Source of the DNA: Ruegeria sp. HKCCD7303
Lineage (GTDB): Bacteria; Pseudomonadota; Alphaproteobacteria; Rhodobacterales; Rhodobacteraceae
Assembly: GCF_013111185.1 (NCBI RefSeq)
Contig: NZ_WVRE01000007.1
Location: 62,001-126,000, forward strand
DNA length: 64,000 nt
Reading direction: 5' to 3'
The translations under genes and the position numbers were made by a program. The notes beneath the pieces are model-generated. The model was not told where the DNA came from and did no database searches. It saw only the letters and a list, made by a program, of their open reading frames with translations. Of the stretch, positions 1 to 9,091 are shown piece by piece; within the stretch, counting starts at the first letter, position 1; the number at the start of each line of letters is the position of its first letter.

Positions 1-2
1 CC

Positions 3-128
3 GCTGACATCGGATACTTTTCAGAGCCTGCGTTCAACAAAGCTTTCAAACGGGTGTTTGGCGCACCACCGGGAAAAATCAGGAAGAACGGAGTTCACTC
101 CGTATACAGGCGAAACTTGAGAAACTGA
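3..128 (+). CDS. AraC-family regulator, C-terminal fragment cut by window edge
   Basis: Reading from base 3, the frame gives ADIGYFSEPAFNKAFKR, then a VFGAPPGK-like stretch and a stop at 126-128. This is the second helix-turn-helix of AraC/XylS regulators, where the 'GF.s.s.F.r.FKr.fG.sP..yR' pattern is diagnostic. Only the last 41 residues lie in the window, so effector domain and targets are unknown. Its 3' end overlaps the convergent acetyltransferase gene by 34 bases. The start lies upstream of the window. Confidence 0.75.
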   Translation, partial: ADIGYFSEPAFNKAFKRVFGAPPGKIRKNGVHSVYRRNLRN

Positions 129-610
129 GCATCTTCGTATTCGATCTCGCCTATGTGTTTGGCGCCGAGTTTCCGGAGCGCACCCAGATTTTTTCGACTT
201 GGTGGCAACAGAAACGTGACAAAGGGGATACGTTTGTCAGCGATCGCAAAGTCGATTGCCATTTTGGAAATCCGTTTCCCAAGGCCAAAGGCGTCGGGCC
301 GCAAAACCAACCCAAAATCCCACTCGTCATCTTCTTTTTGAAAGCCCCCCCAACCAACATACTGACCGCCTGACAAAAACGCCCAATGTCCAAGACCGTC
401 CCGCGCCCAGTAGCCTTCCTTCTTAGTGATAAACTCTCTTGCGACCTCGATACTCCAATTGAACGTCAAAAGCGGCATATGCTCTGCTACCCGGGGGTCG
501 GACATATGAACCGCAATGTCATTCGGATCGATTTCCGAAAGGCGTGCAAATGAAATCCCATCTTTCATCATTATACTCATTTGATGGCCCGAGCTGTCCC
601 TTGCATGCAC
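95..610 (-). CDS. GNAT-family N-acetyltransferase
   Basis: A 171-residue protein of the GNAT fold, most like RimJ/RimL-type acetyltransferases that move an acetyl group from acetyl-CoA to an amine. The middle carries the beta4 segment (WDFGLVLRPDAFG) followed by the pyrophosphate-loop region GLGKRISKMAIDFA. The end reads SRKNLGALRKLGAKHIGE, the usual 'N..a...leKlGF' signature. No good ribosome binding site precedes the first ATG, and internal ATGs at residues 11, 14 and 15 are possible starts; the homologous part begins near residue 15. The 3' end overlaps the AraC fragment tail to tail. Substrate unknown. Confidence 0.8.
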   Translation of the reverse strand: MHARDSSGHQMSIMMKDGISFARLSEIDPNDIAVHMSDPRVAEHMPLLTFNWSIEVAREFITKKEGYWARDGLGHWAFLSGGQYVGWGGFQKEDDEWDFGLVLRPDAFGLGKRISKMAIDFAIADKRIPFVTFLLPPSRKNLGALRKLGAKHIGEIEYEDAQFLKFRLYTE

Positions 611-634
611 ATAATTATGGCGCGAATGCTTTTT

Positions 635-1282
635 TTACAGCTTTCTCGCGACAATGTACCGGCTCAGCAATAACCCGGCTTGATCCGCTGTCTCGACGAT
701 ATCGAAGCCCGCAAGTTCAATGGCTTGCTGGAGTTCAGCTACGGACACAAAATTTACGAACGGAGCTTTCCCGAGCAACTGCATAATCGGGATCGCTATT
801 CGGCTGATCATGCCATATTTCAACCCTCCACTCTCCGGAGCGCAGACGGTTTTGGAAATGAATACCCCACCGGGTTTTGTAAGGGTCGCAATGTGTTCGA
901 GTGCTTTGCCCAGATCGGGAACAAGGTGCAGCAGATTATGTGCGAGGACAGCGTCGTAAGAACCGTCGTTAGGATCGTGCTGCAGAACCTCGGCCACTTT
1001 GAACGTTACATTCTCCAGCTCTTCTTCAGCGAGTTTTTCGTTAGCGATTTCGATCATCCCCGGTGCGAGATCGGAGGCAGTTATTTGAGCCACATCCGGT
1101 GCCAGCAACAACGCGGTCGACCCCGTTCCACAGCCGATTTCCAGCACGCTGTCTTCGGCTTTCAGGTGGGACTTTGTACGTTCGAGCGTGTTCAGATACC
1201 CTTCCATATTTCGGATAGGATCAGCCGCATATTTGCGCGAAATCTTGCTCCAAAATGCGGCATCTTTGGACAATGTAGCCAT
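635..1282 (-). CDS. Class I SAM-dependent methyltransferase
   Basis: A 215-residue Rossmann-fold methyltransferase. Motif I VLEIGCGTGS (residues 46-55) binds S-adenosylmethionine, an acidic residue follows in ASDLAPGMI, and DAVLAHNLLHLVPD is motif IV with the post-motif segment KPGGVFIS. The chosen start (ATG ending at 1282) follows an AGGAAAAGAG ribosome site; an upstream in-frame ATG at 1372 lacks one and would overlap the divergent promoter. It is divergent from a LysR regulator whose ATG is 97 bases away, a classic regulator-target arrangement. The methyl acceptor cannot be told from sequence; related proteins act on small molecules such as quinones. Confidence 0.85.
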   Translation of the reverse strand: MATLSKDAAFWSKISRKYAADPIRNMEGYLNTLERTKSHLKAEDSVLEIGCGTGSTALLLAPDVAQITASDLAPGMIEIANEKLAEEELENVTFKVAEVLQHDPNDGSYDAVLAHNLLHLVPDLGKALEHIATLTKPGGVFISKTVCAPESGGLKYGMISRIAIPIMQLLGKAPFVNFVSVAELQQAIELAGFDIVETADQAGLLLSRYIVARKL

Positions 1283-1378
1283 ATCGTTTCTCTTTTCCTT
1301 TGGCGTCACCGCAGCCAATATCTTAAAACGCCAATTTATTAAATTGCCAGATATTGCAGAACTGTTATGCATTAATGC

Positions 1379-2278
1379 ATGAATTGGAAGGCAATCAATT
1401 TCGATTGGAACCAGGCTCGGTCTTTTCTTGCAACGGCAGAAGAAGGCTCGTTTTCCGCCGCGGCGCGCGTGCTTGAACAGACCCAGCCAACCGTGGGTCG
1501 TCAGGTCGCCGCGCTGGAACAGGCGCTAGGCGTCACCTTGTTTGAAAGGGTTGGCAAGTCGCTTAATCTGACAACAGCCGGTGCTGAGCTTTTGGTGCAT
1601 GTCAGTGAAATGGCAAATGTCGCGAACAGAATTTCTCTGACCGCAACAAGCCAGTCACAAGCAGTTGAAGGGCAAGTCAGGATCACTGCTTCCGACGTGA
1701 TGTCAGCCTATCAGCTACCGCCTATTTTCAAACAGATCAGGATCGCGGCACCGCGGCTTGAAATCGACGTTGTCGCAGCAAATGACATACGAGACATACA
1801 GCGGCGCGAGGCAGATATCGCAATTCGGCATGTGCGCCCGACACAGCCGGACCTGATTGCAAAGCTCGTGTCAGAAGCGACGGCACATTTTTACGCTGCC
1901 CCTTCATACCTCGAACAGGTTGGGCGACCACGAAATGAAGACGAACTTGCTAAGTTGGATTTCGTCAGCTTTGGCGATGTTGACACGATGATTGGATTTC
2001 TCAATCCGGCTGGCATCGAAGTAACCCGCAAGAATTTTCGGATTGGATCGCAGAGCGGGATAGTGTCATGGGAGCTTGTGCGCCAAGGCTTCGGCATTAG
2101 TGTTATGTCAGACGATGTGGCGGCCCTTACACCCGGTGTGGAGCGTGTTCTGCCCGAACGCGAGCCATTCAAATTTCCTATCTGGTTGGCCACACACTCT
2201 GAGTTACAAACAGCGCGAAGGATCAGGTTGGTTTTTGATCAGCTTGCAGACCATCTCGGCTCGCGGACAAATTATTGA
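1379..2278 (+). CDS. LysR-family transcriptional regulator
   Basis: A 299-residue regulator. The N-terminal winged helix (residues about 10-67) shows the family pattern FLATAEEGSFSAAARVL, TQPTVGRQVAALE and LFER. The rest is the periplasmic-binding-protein-like effector domain, ending in a short tail. It is divergent from the methyltransferase gene and probably controls it and itself from the ~96-bp spacer. The C-terminal half keeps the IASRVVSD-like wall (SGIVSWELVRQGFGISVMSDD). Effector unknown. Confidence 0.9.
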   Translation: MNWKAINFDWNQARSFLATAEEGSFSAAARVLEQTQPTVGRQVAALEQALGVTLFERVGKSLNLTTAGAELLVHVSEMANVANRISLTATSQSQAVEGQVRITASDVMSAYQLPPIFKQIRIAAPRLEIDVVAANDIRDIQRREADIAIRHVRPTQPDLIAKLVSEATAHFYAAPSYLEQVGRPRNEDELAKLDFVSFGDVDTMIGFLNPAGIEVTRKNFRIGSQSGIVSWELVRQGFGISVMSDDVAALTPGVERVLPEREPFKFPIWLATHSELQTARRIRLVFDQLADHLGSRTNY

Positions 2279-2307
2279 ACGTGAGTTGGTCTGGTGTCGT
2301 GAACTGG

Positions 2308-2378
2308 AGTCTGCTTCGGGCTCAAACCGGTTGTTCGCTGCAACTTGCTTGAACGTCAGCTCTGCGGACAAAGCGGTC
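2308..2378. repeat. Two-hairpin intergenic repeat R1, copy 1 (degenerate)
   Basis: The 352-base gap after the LysR gene has no gene. It carries a degenerate copy of a dispersed element: a CTGCTTCGGGCTCAAACCGG half, a spacer, then CTCTGCGGACAAAGCGG. The rest of the gap (2379-2630) shows nothing recognisable. Confidence 0.6.
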
Positions 2379-2630
2379 TATGGTTCTCCAAACAAATCGG
2401 CCATCCTTGGGTTTACAGTACACAGTTGTGTAGAGTGGGAAGGATACTTGTCTTCACTTCCGAAAGCGTTTTCGGGTATTAATAGAGTCCCGACATGGGT
2501 CCCGGGCGTCCCGACCCTCTCCCGTTGGCTTCCTTGGCTATCAGACGGTGTCGTCCCAATGGTTGGGGCGTTCCGGATCACACGGTAGCAAGGTCGGCAA
2601 TACGGACAAAGTGGGTGTTCAAGGAACCTT

Positions 2631-3518
2631 TTAAAGTGCCTTTTCAATGAACTTTGAAAAAAGCTCACCCTGCGAATTGATCCTAAGTTTCGCGTAAATG
2701 TTGCGTCTGTGGATGCGGACTGTGCCTGGAGAGATGCCGAGAATTGTGCCGACAGCTTCTGCCGAATGGCCCTTCAACGTGAACTCAACGACTTCTCTTT
2801 CTCGTGGCGTCAGAACGCCATCGCCAAATGCCTGGAAAGCAAGATCGACGCGACGACTAACGCCATTCGCTGCGGCGCCGCGGGTCATCGTTGGAAAGTC
2901 ACTCCAATGTTTGCAACAGGCTGCCCGAACGAGCGGCCATAGAGCGTGCAAATGACGAATTTCCTTGGCTGAAAAAGGCTTCACTGATCGCATGAGCGAG
3001 ACCACAAGCATCCCAGTGCTTGGGATATCGATAAAGTAGCCAATCTCCTCTGCTAACCCAGTCCTTTTGTAATAGCTGCGATAGTATTCGCCCTGATAGA
3101 ACCTGTCCGGTGCGATATCGCGCATGCGGTACAGACCCGGTGTTATCGGTTTTGTCGCGGCCAAAAAAAATGGATCGAGTACGTAGGGCCCTGCTTGGTA
3201 ATCCTCAACAAAAATACGCCGTTTGCTTTTGGGAAAATCGTCGTGAAGGTCTATAGGTGCTTCGGTTCCGACATGGCCAAACACCACTGTAAAATCGAAT
3301 GGTGCGACCTGCCGCAAGCCATCTGCCAAAGCACATGGAAATTCTGGGGTTCCGATCTTCTCCACGACCCTGCCGGCCTCTTCCATCCAATCGTACACAC
3401 GCTGCTCCAGATTTTCGAAAAGCAGCTCTATACCCCAATTGTGGTATATACAGCTAATCGGAGTTATTGTTACTTTTTCCCTGTTTGAGTGGTATGCCAA
3501 TAAATGCCAAAAAATCAA
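2631..3518 (-). CDS. LuxR-type regulator, divergent from polyamine-type ABC operon
   Basis: The last 60 residues are a GerE/LuxR DNA-binding domain: LTPREREVVEFTLKGHS, then ISPGTVRIHRRNIYAKL (from about residue 236). The upstream ~200 residues are a sensor-like domain without the residues that define acyl-homoserine-lactone binding, so the ligand is unknown. The annotated start (ATG ending at 3518) overlaps the operon promoter and has no clear ribosome site; a shorter protein starting near residue 30-45 is possible. It faces the ABC transporter operon across a short spacer and is its likely regulator. Confidence 0.82.
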   Translation of the reverse strand: MIFWHLLAYHSNREKVTITPISCIYHNWGIELLFENLEQRVYDWMEEAGRVVEKIGTPEFPCALADGLRQVAPFDFTVVFGHVGTEAPIDLHDDFPKSKRRIFVEDYQAGPYVLDPFFLAATKPITPGLYRMRDIAPDRFYQGEYYRSYYKRTGLAEEIGYFIDIPSTGMLVVSLMRSVKPFSAKEIRHLHALWPLVRAACCKHWSDFPTMTRGAAANGVSRRVDLAFQAFGDGVLTPREREVVEFTLKGHSAEAVGTILGISPGTVRIHRRNIYAKLRINSQGELFSKFIEKAL

Positions 3519-3539
3519 GCAAAAGGAAAAAGGCAGTAT

Positions 3540-4652
3540 ATGAGCTTTGACATGAGCGTCACCATGCAGACGATTGCGGAACTCCGCGGAGTGACTAAGA
3601 CCTTCGGGAATGTGGTCGCTGCCAAAGACCTGAATCTTTCCATTGGGAAAGGAGAGTTCCTGTCGTTCTTAGGCCCATCTGGTTGCGGCAAAACCACTGC
3701 ACTTAGGATGCTGGCGGGTTTCGAGAAACCAACCGAAGGTCAGGTGTTGCTCGATGGCGAAGTCGTCAACGACTTGGATGCGCACCATCGCCCAGTCAAC
3801 ATGGTGTTTCAGCACTACGCTCTTTTTCCTCACCTGAGCGTGTTCGACAACATCGCGTACGGCCTGCGCCAACAACGACCACGCGTAGACAAACAAACAA
3901 TCGCGACAAAGGTTAAGCAGGCGCTGGAAACTGTCCGTCTGGGTGGGTTTGGCCCACGTCGAATCTGGGAGATGTCTGGTGGTCAGCAGCAACGCGTCGC
4001 TTTGGCGCGTGCGATCGTAAACGAGCCCAAGCTTTTGCTGCTCGATGAACCAATGGCTGCTCTGGATCGAAAGCTTCGAAAAGAAATGCAGTTTGAACTG
4101 CAGAACCTGCAACGACAACTGGGAATAACTTTTGTCCTCGTCACGCACGACCAAGAAGAAGCGCTTTCAATGTCCGACCGAATTTGTGTGATGGAAGGCG
4201 GCAGTATTGTGCAAGTAGGCAGCCCACGCGAACTCTATGACATGCCCCGCAGCCGTTACGTGGCTGGATTTGTTGGCACCTCGAATTTCTTTGATGCAAC
4301 TGTGACTGACGCAGTAGCCGACCAAATCACTGTGCGTTTAGCGAGTGGCCAAAAGGTGCACGGAACTCCGGAGATTCCAATAGATGCAGGGCAGGAAGTG
4401 TGCGTCAGCATCCGTCCTGAACAGATAGCGCTGACCCGCGCGCTGCCCGCAGCTGAAATTGCTCTGCCAGTTACCATTCAAAATCGGATCTTCCTTGGGG
4501 AGCACACAGAATACCTTGCGCGCAACGAAGCACTGGGTGATTTCCACGTACTTGTGCCAAGGCAAGCGGAATTGAACGAGGGGACGTTCAATGCAGGAGA
4601 ACAGGCCTTTGTTTCATGGGGCGAAGGCGCACTGCTGATCCTGGAAAATTAA
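3540..4652 (+). CDS. ABC transporter ATPase, spermidine/putrescine (PotA) type
   Basis: A 370-residue nucleotide-binding subunit. Walker A GPSGCGKTT is at residues 45-53, then the signature MSGGQQQRVALARA, Walker B LLLLDEP and the switch His in THDQEEA. The C-terminal ~100 residues are a TOBE_2 domain, typical of PotA/FbpC-like ATPases of iron, sulfate or polyamine importers. Start chosen at 3540 behind AAAGGAAAAAGG; an in-frame ATG 36 bases upstream has no such site. First gene of a five-gene operon with binding protein, two permeases and an SDR. It powers uptake at the cytoplasmic face of the inner membrane. Confidence 0.9.
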   Translation: MSFDMSVTMQTIAELRGVTKTFGNVVAAKDLNLSIGKGEFLSFLGPSGCGKTTALRMLAGFEKPTEGQVLLDGEVVNDLDAHHRPVNMVFQHYALFPHLSVFDNIAYGLRQQRPRVDKQTIATKVKQALETVRLGGFGPRRIWEMSGGQQQRVALARAIVNEPKLLLLDEPMAALDRKLRKEMQFELQNLQRQLGITFVLVTHDQEEALSMSDRICVMEGGSIVQVGSPRELYDMPRSRYVAGFVGTSNFFDATVTDAVADQITVRLASGQKVHGTPEIPIDAGQEVCVSIRPEQIALTRALPAAEIALPVTIQNRIFLGEHTEYLARNEALGDFHVLVPRQAELNEGTFNAGEQAFVSWGEGALLILEN

Positions 4653-4686
4653 CAAATCCCGCAGTCCAACAACAGAGAGGTTCACA

Positions 4687-5850
4687 ATGACCAAGGATAA
4701 TGGGACTATTTCCAAGCAAAAGTTCATGGAAGAGCTTCGCCGGTACCAAAAGGGTTCGGTCACACGGCGACATTTTTTGGGCGTGACAGGTCTTGGGATG
4801 GCAACGGCCGTTCTGGGCACGGCTATGCCTGGGTTGCGTCCACGCCCGGCATTTGCTGCCGGAGACATTGGCGACCGAGTGATCCTCGCCACGTGGCCGA
4901 ACTACCATGACGAGATGAACTTCGAAGCCTTCACGGAAGCCACTGGCGCTCACGTTCAGGTCAATGTTTTTGGCTCGAACGAAGAGATGTTGGCAAAACT
5001 GCAAGCCGGAGGGTCTGGCTGGGACGTGTTCGTTCCAACCAATTACACGATCACTACGTATGTGGGCGAAGATCTGATCATCCCGCTCGATACGTCCAAA
5101 CTGCCAAACTACGACGCAGGTTCATTCGAACAGCGCTTTTCAGATGCCGGCTCTGTCGATGGCCAGCTTTACGCGGTGCCGAAAAACTGGGGCACGACCG
5201 GCTTTGCAGTGAATACTAGTAAGCTTGACGGCGCTCCGACTCCAACCACATGGAAAGAGTTCTGGGACCTTACTATGGAAGGTTACTCAGGTCGGACAAT
5301 GGTGCATGATTACCAACTCACCACCATCGGTAATGCCCTGAAATACTTCGGCTACTCCTTCAACTCGGTCGATGAGAAGGAACTGGCGGATGCCGAGAAA
5401 TTGTTGCTGGATGCTAAACCGCATCTGTTTGCAATCTCGTCGGATTATCAGCCACCGATGCGTAACGGTGACGCGTGGATGACGATGTGCTGGACAGGTG
5501 ACGGCAAGCAGATGAATGTGGACATGCCTGAGATCGCCTACGTTCTGGGAGCCGAGGGCGGTGAACTCTGGTCCGACTACTACGCTATTCCTAAGGGCGC
5601 ACCCCATATGGATGCCGCTTATGCCTTGATCGACTTCCTGCTGAACCCGGAAGTTAATGCGAAAGAAGTCCTCGCTCATGGCTATCCATCGGCTGATGCT
5701 CGCACCAATGCGTTGCTGCCAAAGGAATTGCTGGAAGATCCGATCCTTTATCCGGCAGCTGACCTTTTGAATGCGCTCGAGTTTGGCGCGGCGGCTACGC
5801 TAACCGATCCAAACCGTGCCGAGTTGCTCGCCCGCTTCAAGTCGGCCTAA
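4687..5850 (+). CDS. ABC substrate-binding protein, PotD type, Tat-exported
   Basis: A 387-residue periplasmic binding protein of the spermidine/putrescine family (SBP_bac_8-like). The N-terminus has a twin-arginine signal: RRHFLG at residues 27-32, a hydrophobic stretch and a PAFAAG-type cleavage region near residue 58. The mature part begins with DRVILATWPNYHDE, like PotD-family proteins. A Tat signal, rather than Sec, is common in marine alphaproteobacterial members. It lies between ATPase and permeases, preceded by AGAGAGG. True ligand could be a polyamine, opine or similar cation; sequence alone does not decide. Confidence 0.88.
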   Translation: MTKDNGTISKQKFMEELRRYQKGSVTRRHFLGVTGLGMATAVLGTAMPGLRPRPAFAAGDIGDRVILATWPNYHDEMNFEAFTEATGAHVQVNVFGSNEEMLAKLQAGGSGWDVFVPTNYTITTYVGEDLIIPLDTSKLPNYDAGSFEQRFSDAGSVDGQLYAVPKNWGTTGFAVNTSKLDGAPTPTTWKEFWDLTMEGYSGRTMVHDYQLTTIGNALKYFGYSFNSVDEKELADAEKLLLDAKPHLFAISSDYQPPMRNGDAWMTMCWTGDGKQMNVDMPEIAYVLGAEGGELWSDYYAIPKGAPHMDAAYALIDFLLNPEVNAKEVLAHGYPSADARTNALLPKELLEDPILYPAADLLNALEFGAAATLTDPNRAELLARFKSA

Positions 5851-5887
5851 GCGGCAAGGCCGCAATATCGGAAAAGACGAGGACAAT

Positions 5888-6739
5888 ATGACCAAACGAG
5901 GCAGAAAAGCACTGTTGCTGGCACCGGCAGGAATATGGCTTTTGGTAATGCTTGCCCTTCCACTACTGGTCGTCTTCGTCTTTTCCTTTGGCGAACGGGG
6001 TGCCGCCGGAGGCTATGTTCCAGCGTTCACTTTGGAACAATATGCCAACCTTCCTGCGCGATGGACGGCGTTTAAGAACACCTTGATCCTTGCACCTCTG
6101 GGGACTATCGCTGCGTTGGTAATTGCCTACCCGCTCGCCTACTTTCTTGCGGTGCGTTGTTCACCAAAGTGGAAAACTTCGCTGTTGATCCTGGTGATCG
6201 TGCCGTTCTGGACATCGATCCTGATCCGGTCATACGCATGGATTTTCATCCTTGGGGGGCGTGGCTTGCCCGCTTTACTGGAGTCGATCGGCATCGATGA
6301 TGTCCGCCTGATAAATACGCCGTTCGCTGTGCTTGTGGGGATTGTCTATGGGTATCTACCTTTGATGGTTTTCCCAATTTTTGTAAGCTTGGACAAACTG
6401 GATAAACGCCTTCTGGAAGCCTCAGCGGATCTCGGCTCCACTCCGTGGCGTACGTTCCGTCAGGTAACACTTCCTCTGTCGGTACCAGGTATCGCAACTG
6501 GCTGCATGCTGGTCTTCATCCTACTCATGGGCGAATTTCTGATCCCAGCGATCTTAGGTGGCGGAAAAGTGTTTTTCGTCGGAAATGCGCTGGTGGACCT
6601 GTTCTTGCAGTCTCGAAACTGGGCGTACGGTTCGGCGGTCGCAATGACGCTGGTTGTCGTAATGCTTGTCACTGTCTCAATTTACATGAAATTCATCTCG
6701 CGCCTGGGTGGCCAGCGCGAAGATGTCTCGCTGATGTGA
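5888..6739 (+). CDS. ABC permease, PotB type
   Basis: A 283-residue inner-membrane permease with about six hydrophobic helices. The cytoplasmic coupling (EAA) loop reads EASADLGSTPWRTFRQV, which docks on the ATPase. Start taken at the ATG at 5888 behind GACGAGGA; an upstream in-frame ATG at 5816 lies inside the binding-protein gene and would add a polar, non-conserved leader. Forms the channel with the next permease. Confidence 0.9.
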   Translation: MTKRGRKALLLAPAGIWLLVMLALPLLVVFVFSFGERGAAGGYVPAFTLEQYANLPARWTAFKNTLILAPLGTIAALVIAYPLAYFLAVRCSPKWKTSLLILVIVPFWTSILIRSYAWIFILGGRGLPALLESIGIDDVRLINTPFAVLVGIVYGYLPLMVFPIFVSLDKLDKRLLEASADLGSTPWRTFRQVTLPLSVPGIATGCMLVFILLMGEFLIPAILGGGKVFFVGNALVDLFLQSRNWAYGSAVAMTLVVVMLVTVSIYMKFISRLGGQREDVSLM

Positions 6740-6746
6740 GGGTCCG

Positions 6747-7568
6747 ATGCGTTTTTACGCGACTTGCGTCTACCTTTTTCTCTATATTCCAATCGGCATC
6801 ATCGCGCTTTTCAGCTTCAATGCCGGACGACACGCAAGCCAGTTCATGGGGTTCTCGACCCAATGGTATGGCAAAGCGCTCAACAACCCATTTGTTATGG
6901 ACGCGCTCGAGACCAGTCTGCTTGCGGCATTCATAACTGCTTGCCTCGCATCCACACTCGGAACCATGGCCGCCATCGCTTTACAAGGGGTTAAGGGATG
7001 GCTCCGAACTTTGTTCGATGCGATGATTTATATTGCGATAATGATACCAGGTATCGTCATCGGTATCGCGACACTCATTGCCCTGGTCACCGTATTCGGC
7101 TGGCTAAACCCGCTTCTTGTGAGCCTATGGCCCGATGGAGCAAATCCCCCACAACTTTCCATGGGGATGCCCACTCTTGTCGCCGCACACACCATGTTCA
7201 CAATGGCGCTGGTCATAATCATCGTACGTGCAAGGCTTTCGGGTATGGACCGTGCCCTCATGGAAGCCTCAGCTGACCTCTTTGCGACGCCCTGGGGCAC
7301 CTTTCGGCAGGTGACCCTGCCGTTGATAGCACCGGCAATTTTGGCGGGCTTCCTGCTCAGCTTCACTTTCTCATTTGATGATTTCATCATAGCGTTCTTC
7401 GTAGCTGGCTCAGAAACAACCCTGCCTATCTACATATTCTCATCCATCCGACGCGGCGTAACGCCCGAGATCAATGCCATCGGCACTATGGTTATGGGCG
7501 CGTCGCTCTTGTTGCTCGTTGCAGCGCAACTGCTTTTGCGCCGAGGCGCCTCAAAATCGAATAGTTAA
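6747..7568 (+). CDS. ABC permease, PotC type
   Basis: A 273-residue permease, partner of the PotB-type protein seven bases upstream. It has an N-terminal membrane helix (LFLYIPIGIIALFSFNAGR), about six helices in total, and the EAA loop EASADLFATPWGTFRQV. The two permeases share the same loop spacing, as expected for a heterodimer. A GAGGG ribosome site overlaps the end of the previous gene, suggesting translational coupling. Confidence 0.9.
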   Translation: MRFYATCVYLFLYIPIGIIALFSFNAGRHASQFMGFSTQWYGKALNNPFVMDALETSLLAAFITACLASTLGTMAAIALQGVKGWLRTLFDAMIYIAIMIPGIVIGIATLIALVTVFGWLNPLLVSLWPDGANPPQLSMGMPTLVAAHTMFTMALVIIIVRARLSGMDRALMEASADLFATPWGTFRQVTLPLIAPAILAGFLLSFTFSFDDFIIAFFVAGSETTLPIYIFSSIRRGVTPEINAIGTMVMGASLLLLVAAQLLLRRGASKSNS

Positions 7569-7586
7569 ATAAAGGAGCCAAGTGAA

Positions 7587-8345
7587 ATGCGGCTTGCAGG
7601 TAAAGTCGCGCTCGTGACGGGCGCGGGATCAGGAATTGGTCGGGCGGGTTCAATGGCAATGGCACAAGAGGGTGCGCATGTTGTGGTAACGGATCGCGAT
7701 GCAACTCTTGCTGAAGACACTGTGGCCGCGATCGTTGCGCAGGGGAATCAAGCATCTGCCCTACAGCTTGACGTGACTGATGACGATGCCCTTACCAAAG
7801 CCATAGACGAAGCAGTAAAAAACTTCGGTCGGCTTGACGTGTTGCACTCTCATGCTGGGTTGCAGATCGAAGGAACGCTGGAAGAAGTGGAACCAGATGG
7901 AATGGATGCATCTTGGGCATTGAATGTCCGCGCTCACTTCATTGCCGCGCGCGCAGCCGTCCCCCATATGAAATCACAAGGTGGAGGCAGCGTGATCGTC
8001 ACGGCCTCCAATTCTGGGGTTCAATACGACCGGGGGATGATCGCCTATGCGACTACAAAGCACGCAGCTGTTGCGATGGTTCGGCAGATGGCAGCCGACT
8101 ACGCTGTCCATGCAATCCGTTTCAATGCCCTTTGTCCAGGATTTGTAGACACCCCCTTCAATGCAGGCTTCGAAAAGCAGATGGGTGGCCGTGCCAAACT
8201 GGAAAGCTACATCGAGCAGGCGATCCCTATGAGTCGGTGGGCGACAGTTGAAGAGATTGGCCATGGGATCGTCTATTTAGCTTCAGATGAATCCGCTTTT
8301 ATGACGGGGCAAGCCTTGGTTATCGATGGCGGTGAATGCATTTAG
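7587..8345 (+). CDS. Short-chain dehydrogenase/reductase (SDR)
   Basis: A 252-residue classical SDR. The cofactor motif TGAGSGIG is at residues 11-18, with D-rich VTDRD after beta2 suggesting NAD(H), and the active site has S in VTASNSG and YATTK. The C-terminus ends VIDGGECI. It follows the PotC-type permease by 18 bases with a strong AAAGGAG site, so it is the last gene of the importer operon and probably oxidises the imported compound or a derivative. Substrate unknown. Confidence 0.9.
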   Translation: MRLAGKVALVTGAGSGIGRAGSMAMAQEGAHVVVTDRDATLAEDTVAAIVAQGNQASALQLDVTDDDALTKAIDEAVKNFGRLDVLHSHAGLQIEGTLEEVEPDGMDASWALNVRAHFIAARAAVPHMKSQGGGSVIVTASNSGVQYDRGMIAYATTKHAAVAMVRQMAADYAVHAIRFNALCPGFVDTPFNAGFEKQMGGRAKLESYIEQAIPMSRWATVEEIGHGIVYLASDESAFMTGQALVIDGGECI

Positions 8346-8407
8346 TGATGGGTTAGACCGCTCAAGAGAATGTCTATCGCCGCACTTCATTTTTGGCGAG
8401 CACATTT

Positions 8408-8480
8408 CAGTCCGCTTTGGGCTCGATGCGGACATTCAGTTAATAGCGCCCAATGTCTGCAATGCGGACAAAGCAGGCGG
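8408..8480. repeat. Two-hairpin intergenic repeat R1, copy 2
   Basis: Directly after the importer operon. First half: GTCCGC, a 12-base loop holding TTTGGGCTC, then GCGGAC (6-bp stem). Second half: CTGCAATGCGGACAAAGCAGG. The remaining gap up to 9091 holds one possible small gene and a half copy of the same repeat. Confidence 0.75.
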
Positions 8481-8732
8481 TTTGAGTGAAAGTACGCTCC
8501 AATTGTCCAAATCGCGACAAGTCTTTCCTAAGTTTGGAAGTTTGAGGAGTGGTGCCCCAAATGGTCTAAAAACACCAAACATTCCCGCAAAGGTTAACAA
8601 TGCGTGTTGTTGGATCGTGAATGTGCACTCATCTTGCCATCTGGGCCGTACAATCTCTGAAAAACACGATATCCTTATGCGATCAGGGCTACGAGTGCTA
8701 ATTTTTAACCGTTGTTTTTGTGCGAGTTGAAT

Positions 8733-8927
8733 ATGGTAAACCTGAGTAAATGGAAGCTATTCCAAACAGAAAGTAATCTCTCCCAATATGTCTCAGTTGG
8801 GAAAAGCTCTCAAACACCTGTACGAGCTTTCTTTGAAATAGCTGGACCAGTTTTCGTTCTTTTAGTTTTGATTGCCTACGCCCTTTATAGCGCTTCTGCA
8901 GCAAACTATGCATCGGCCCTTATCTGA
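8733..8927 (+). CDS. Possible small single-helix membrane protein
   Basis: A 64-residue reading frame in a 746-base gap. Its C-terminal half holds one strongly hydrophobic segment (AGPVFVLLVLIAYALYSAS), while the first 35 residues are polar and basic-leaning. Composition is AT-richer than neighbours. The upstream region has no convincing ribosome site (GCGAGTTGA before the ATG), and an in-frame ATG at 8712 exists. No family recognised. It could be a small membrane protein or a chance frame. Confidence 0.35.
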   Translation: MVNLSKWKLFQTESNLSQYVSVGKSSQTPVRAFFEIAGPVFVLLVLIAYALYSASAANYASALI

Positions 8928-9026
8928 AGCCAGTTAGCTTCGTCTGAAATGCGAGGGCTCTGGGCCTTTGAAGAGGTTCCAGCGTCAACGGCTGCTTTGA
9001 CTAGGGCAGACGTGGGCGGAAAACAT

Positions 9027-9060
9027 GGCAATGACTGCTTTGCGGACAAAGCGGACGCTT
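9027..9060. repeat. R1 repeat, half copy
   Basis: Contains only the second hairpin: GACTGCTTTGCGGACAAAGC, a GCTTTG/CAAAGC stem around CGGA. Located between the possible small gene and the convergent LysR gene. Confidence 0.65.
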
Positions 9061-9091
9061 CCCGTTCTTTCGAGAGGGTCCGCACCTGTAG

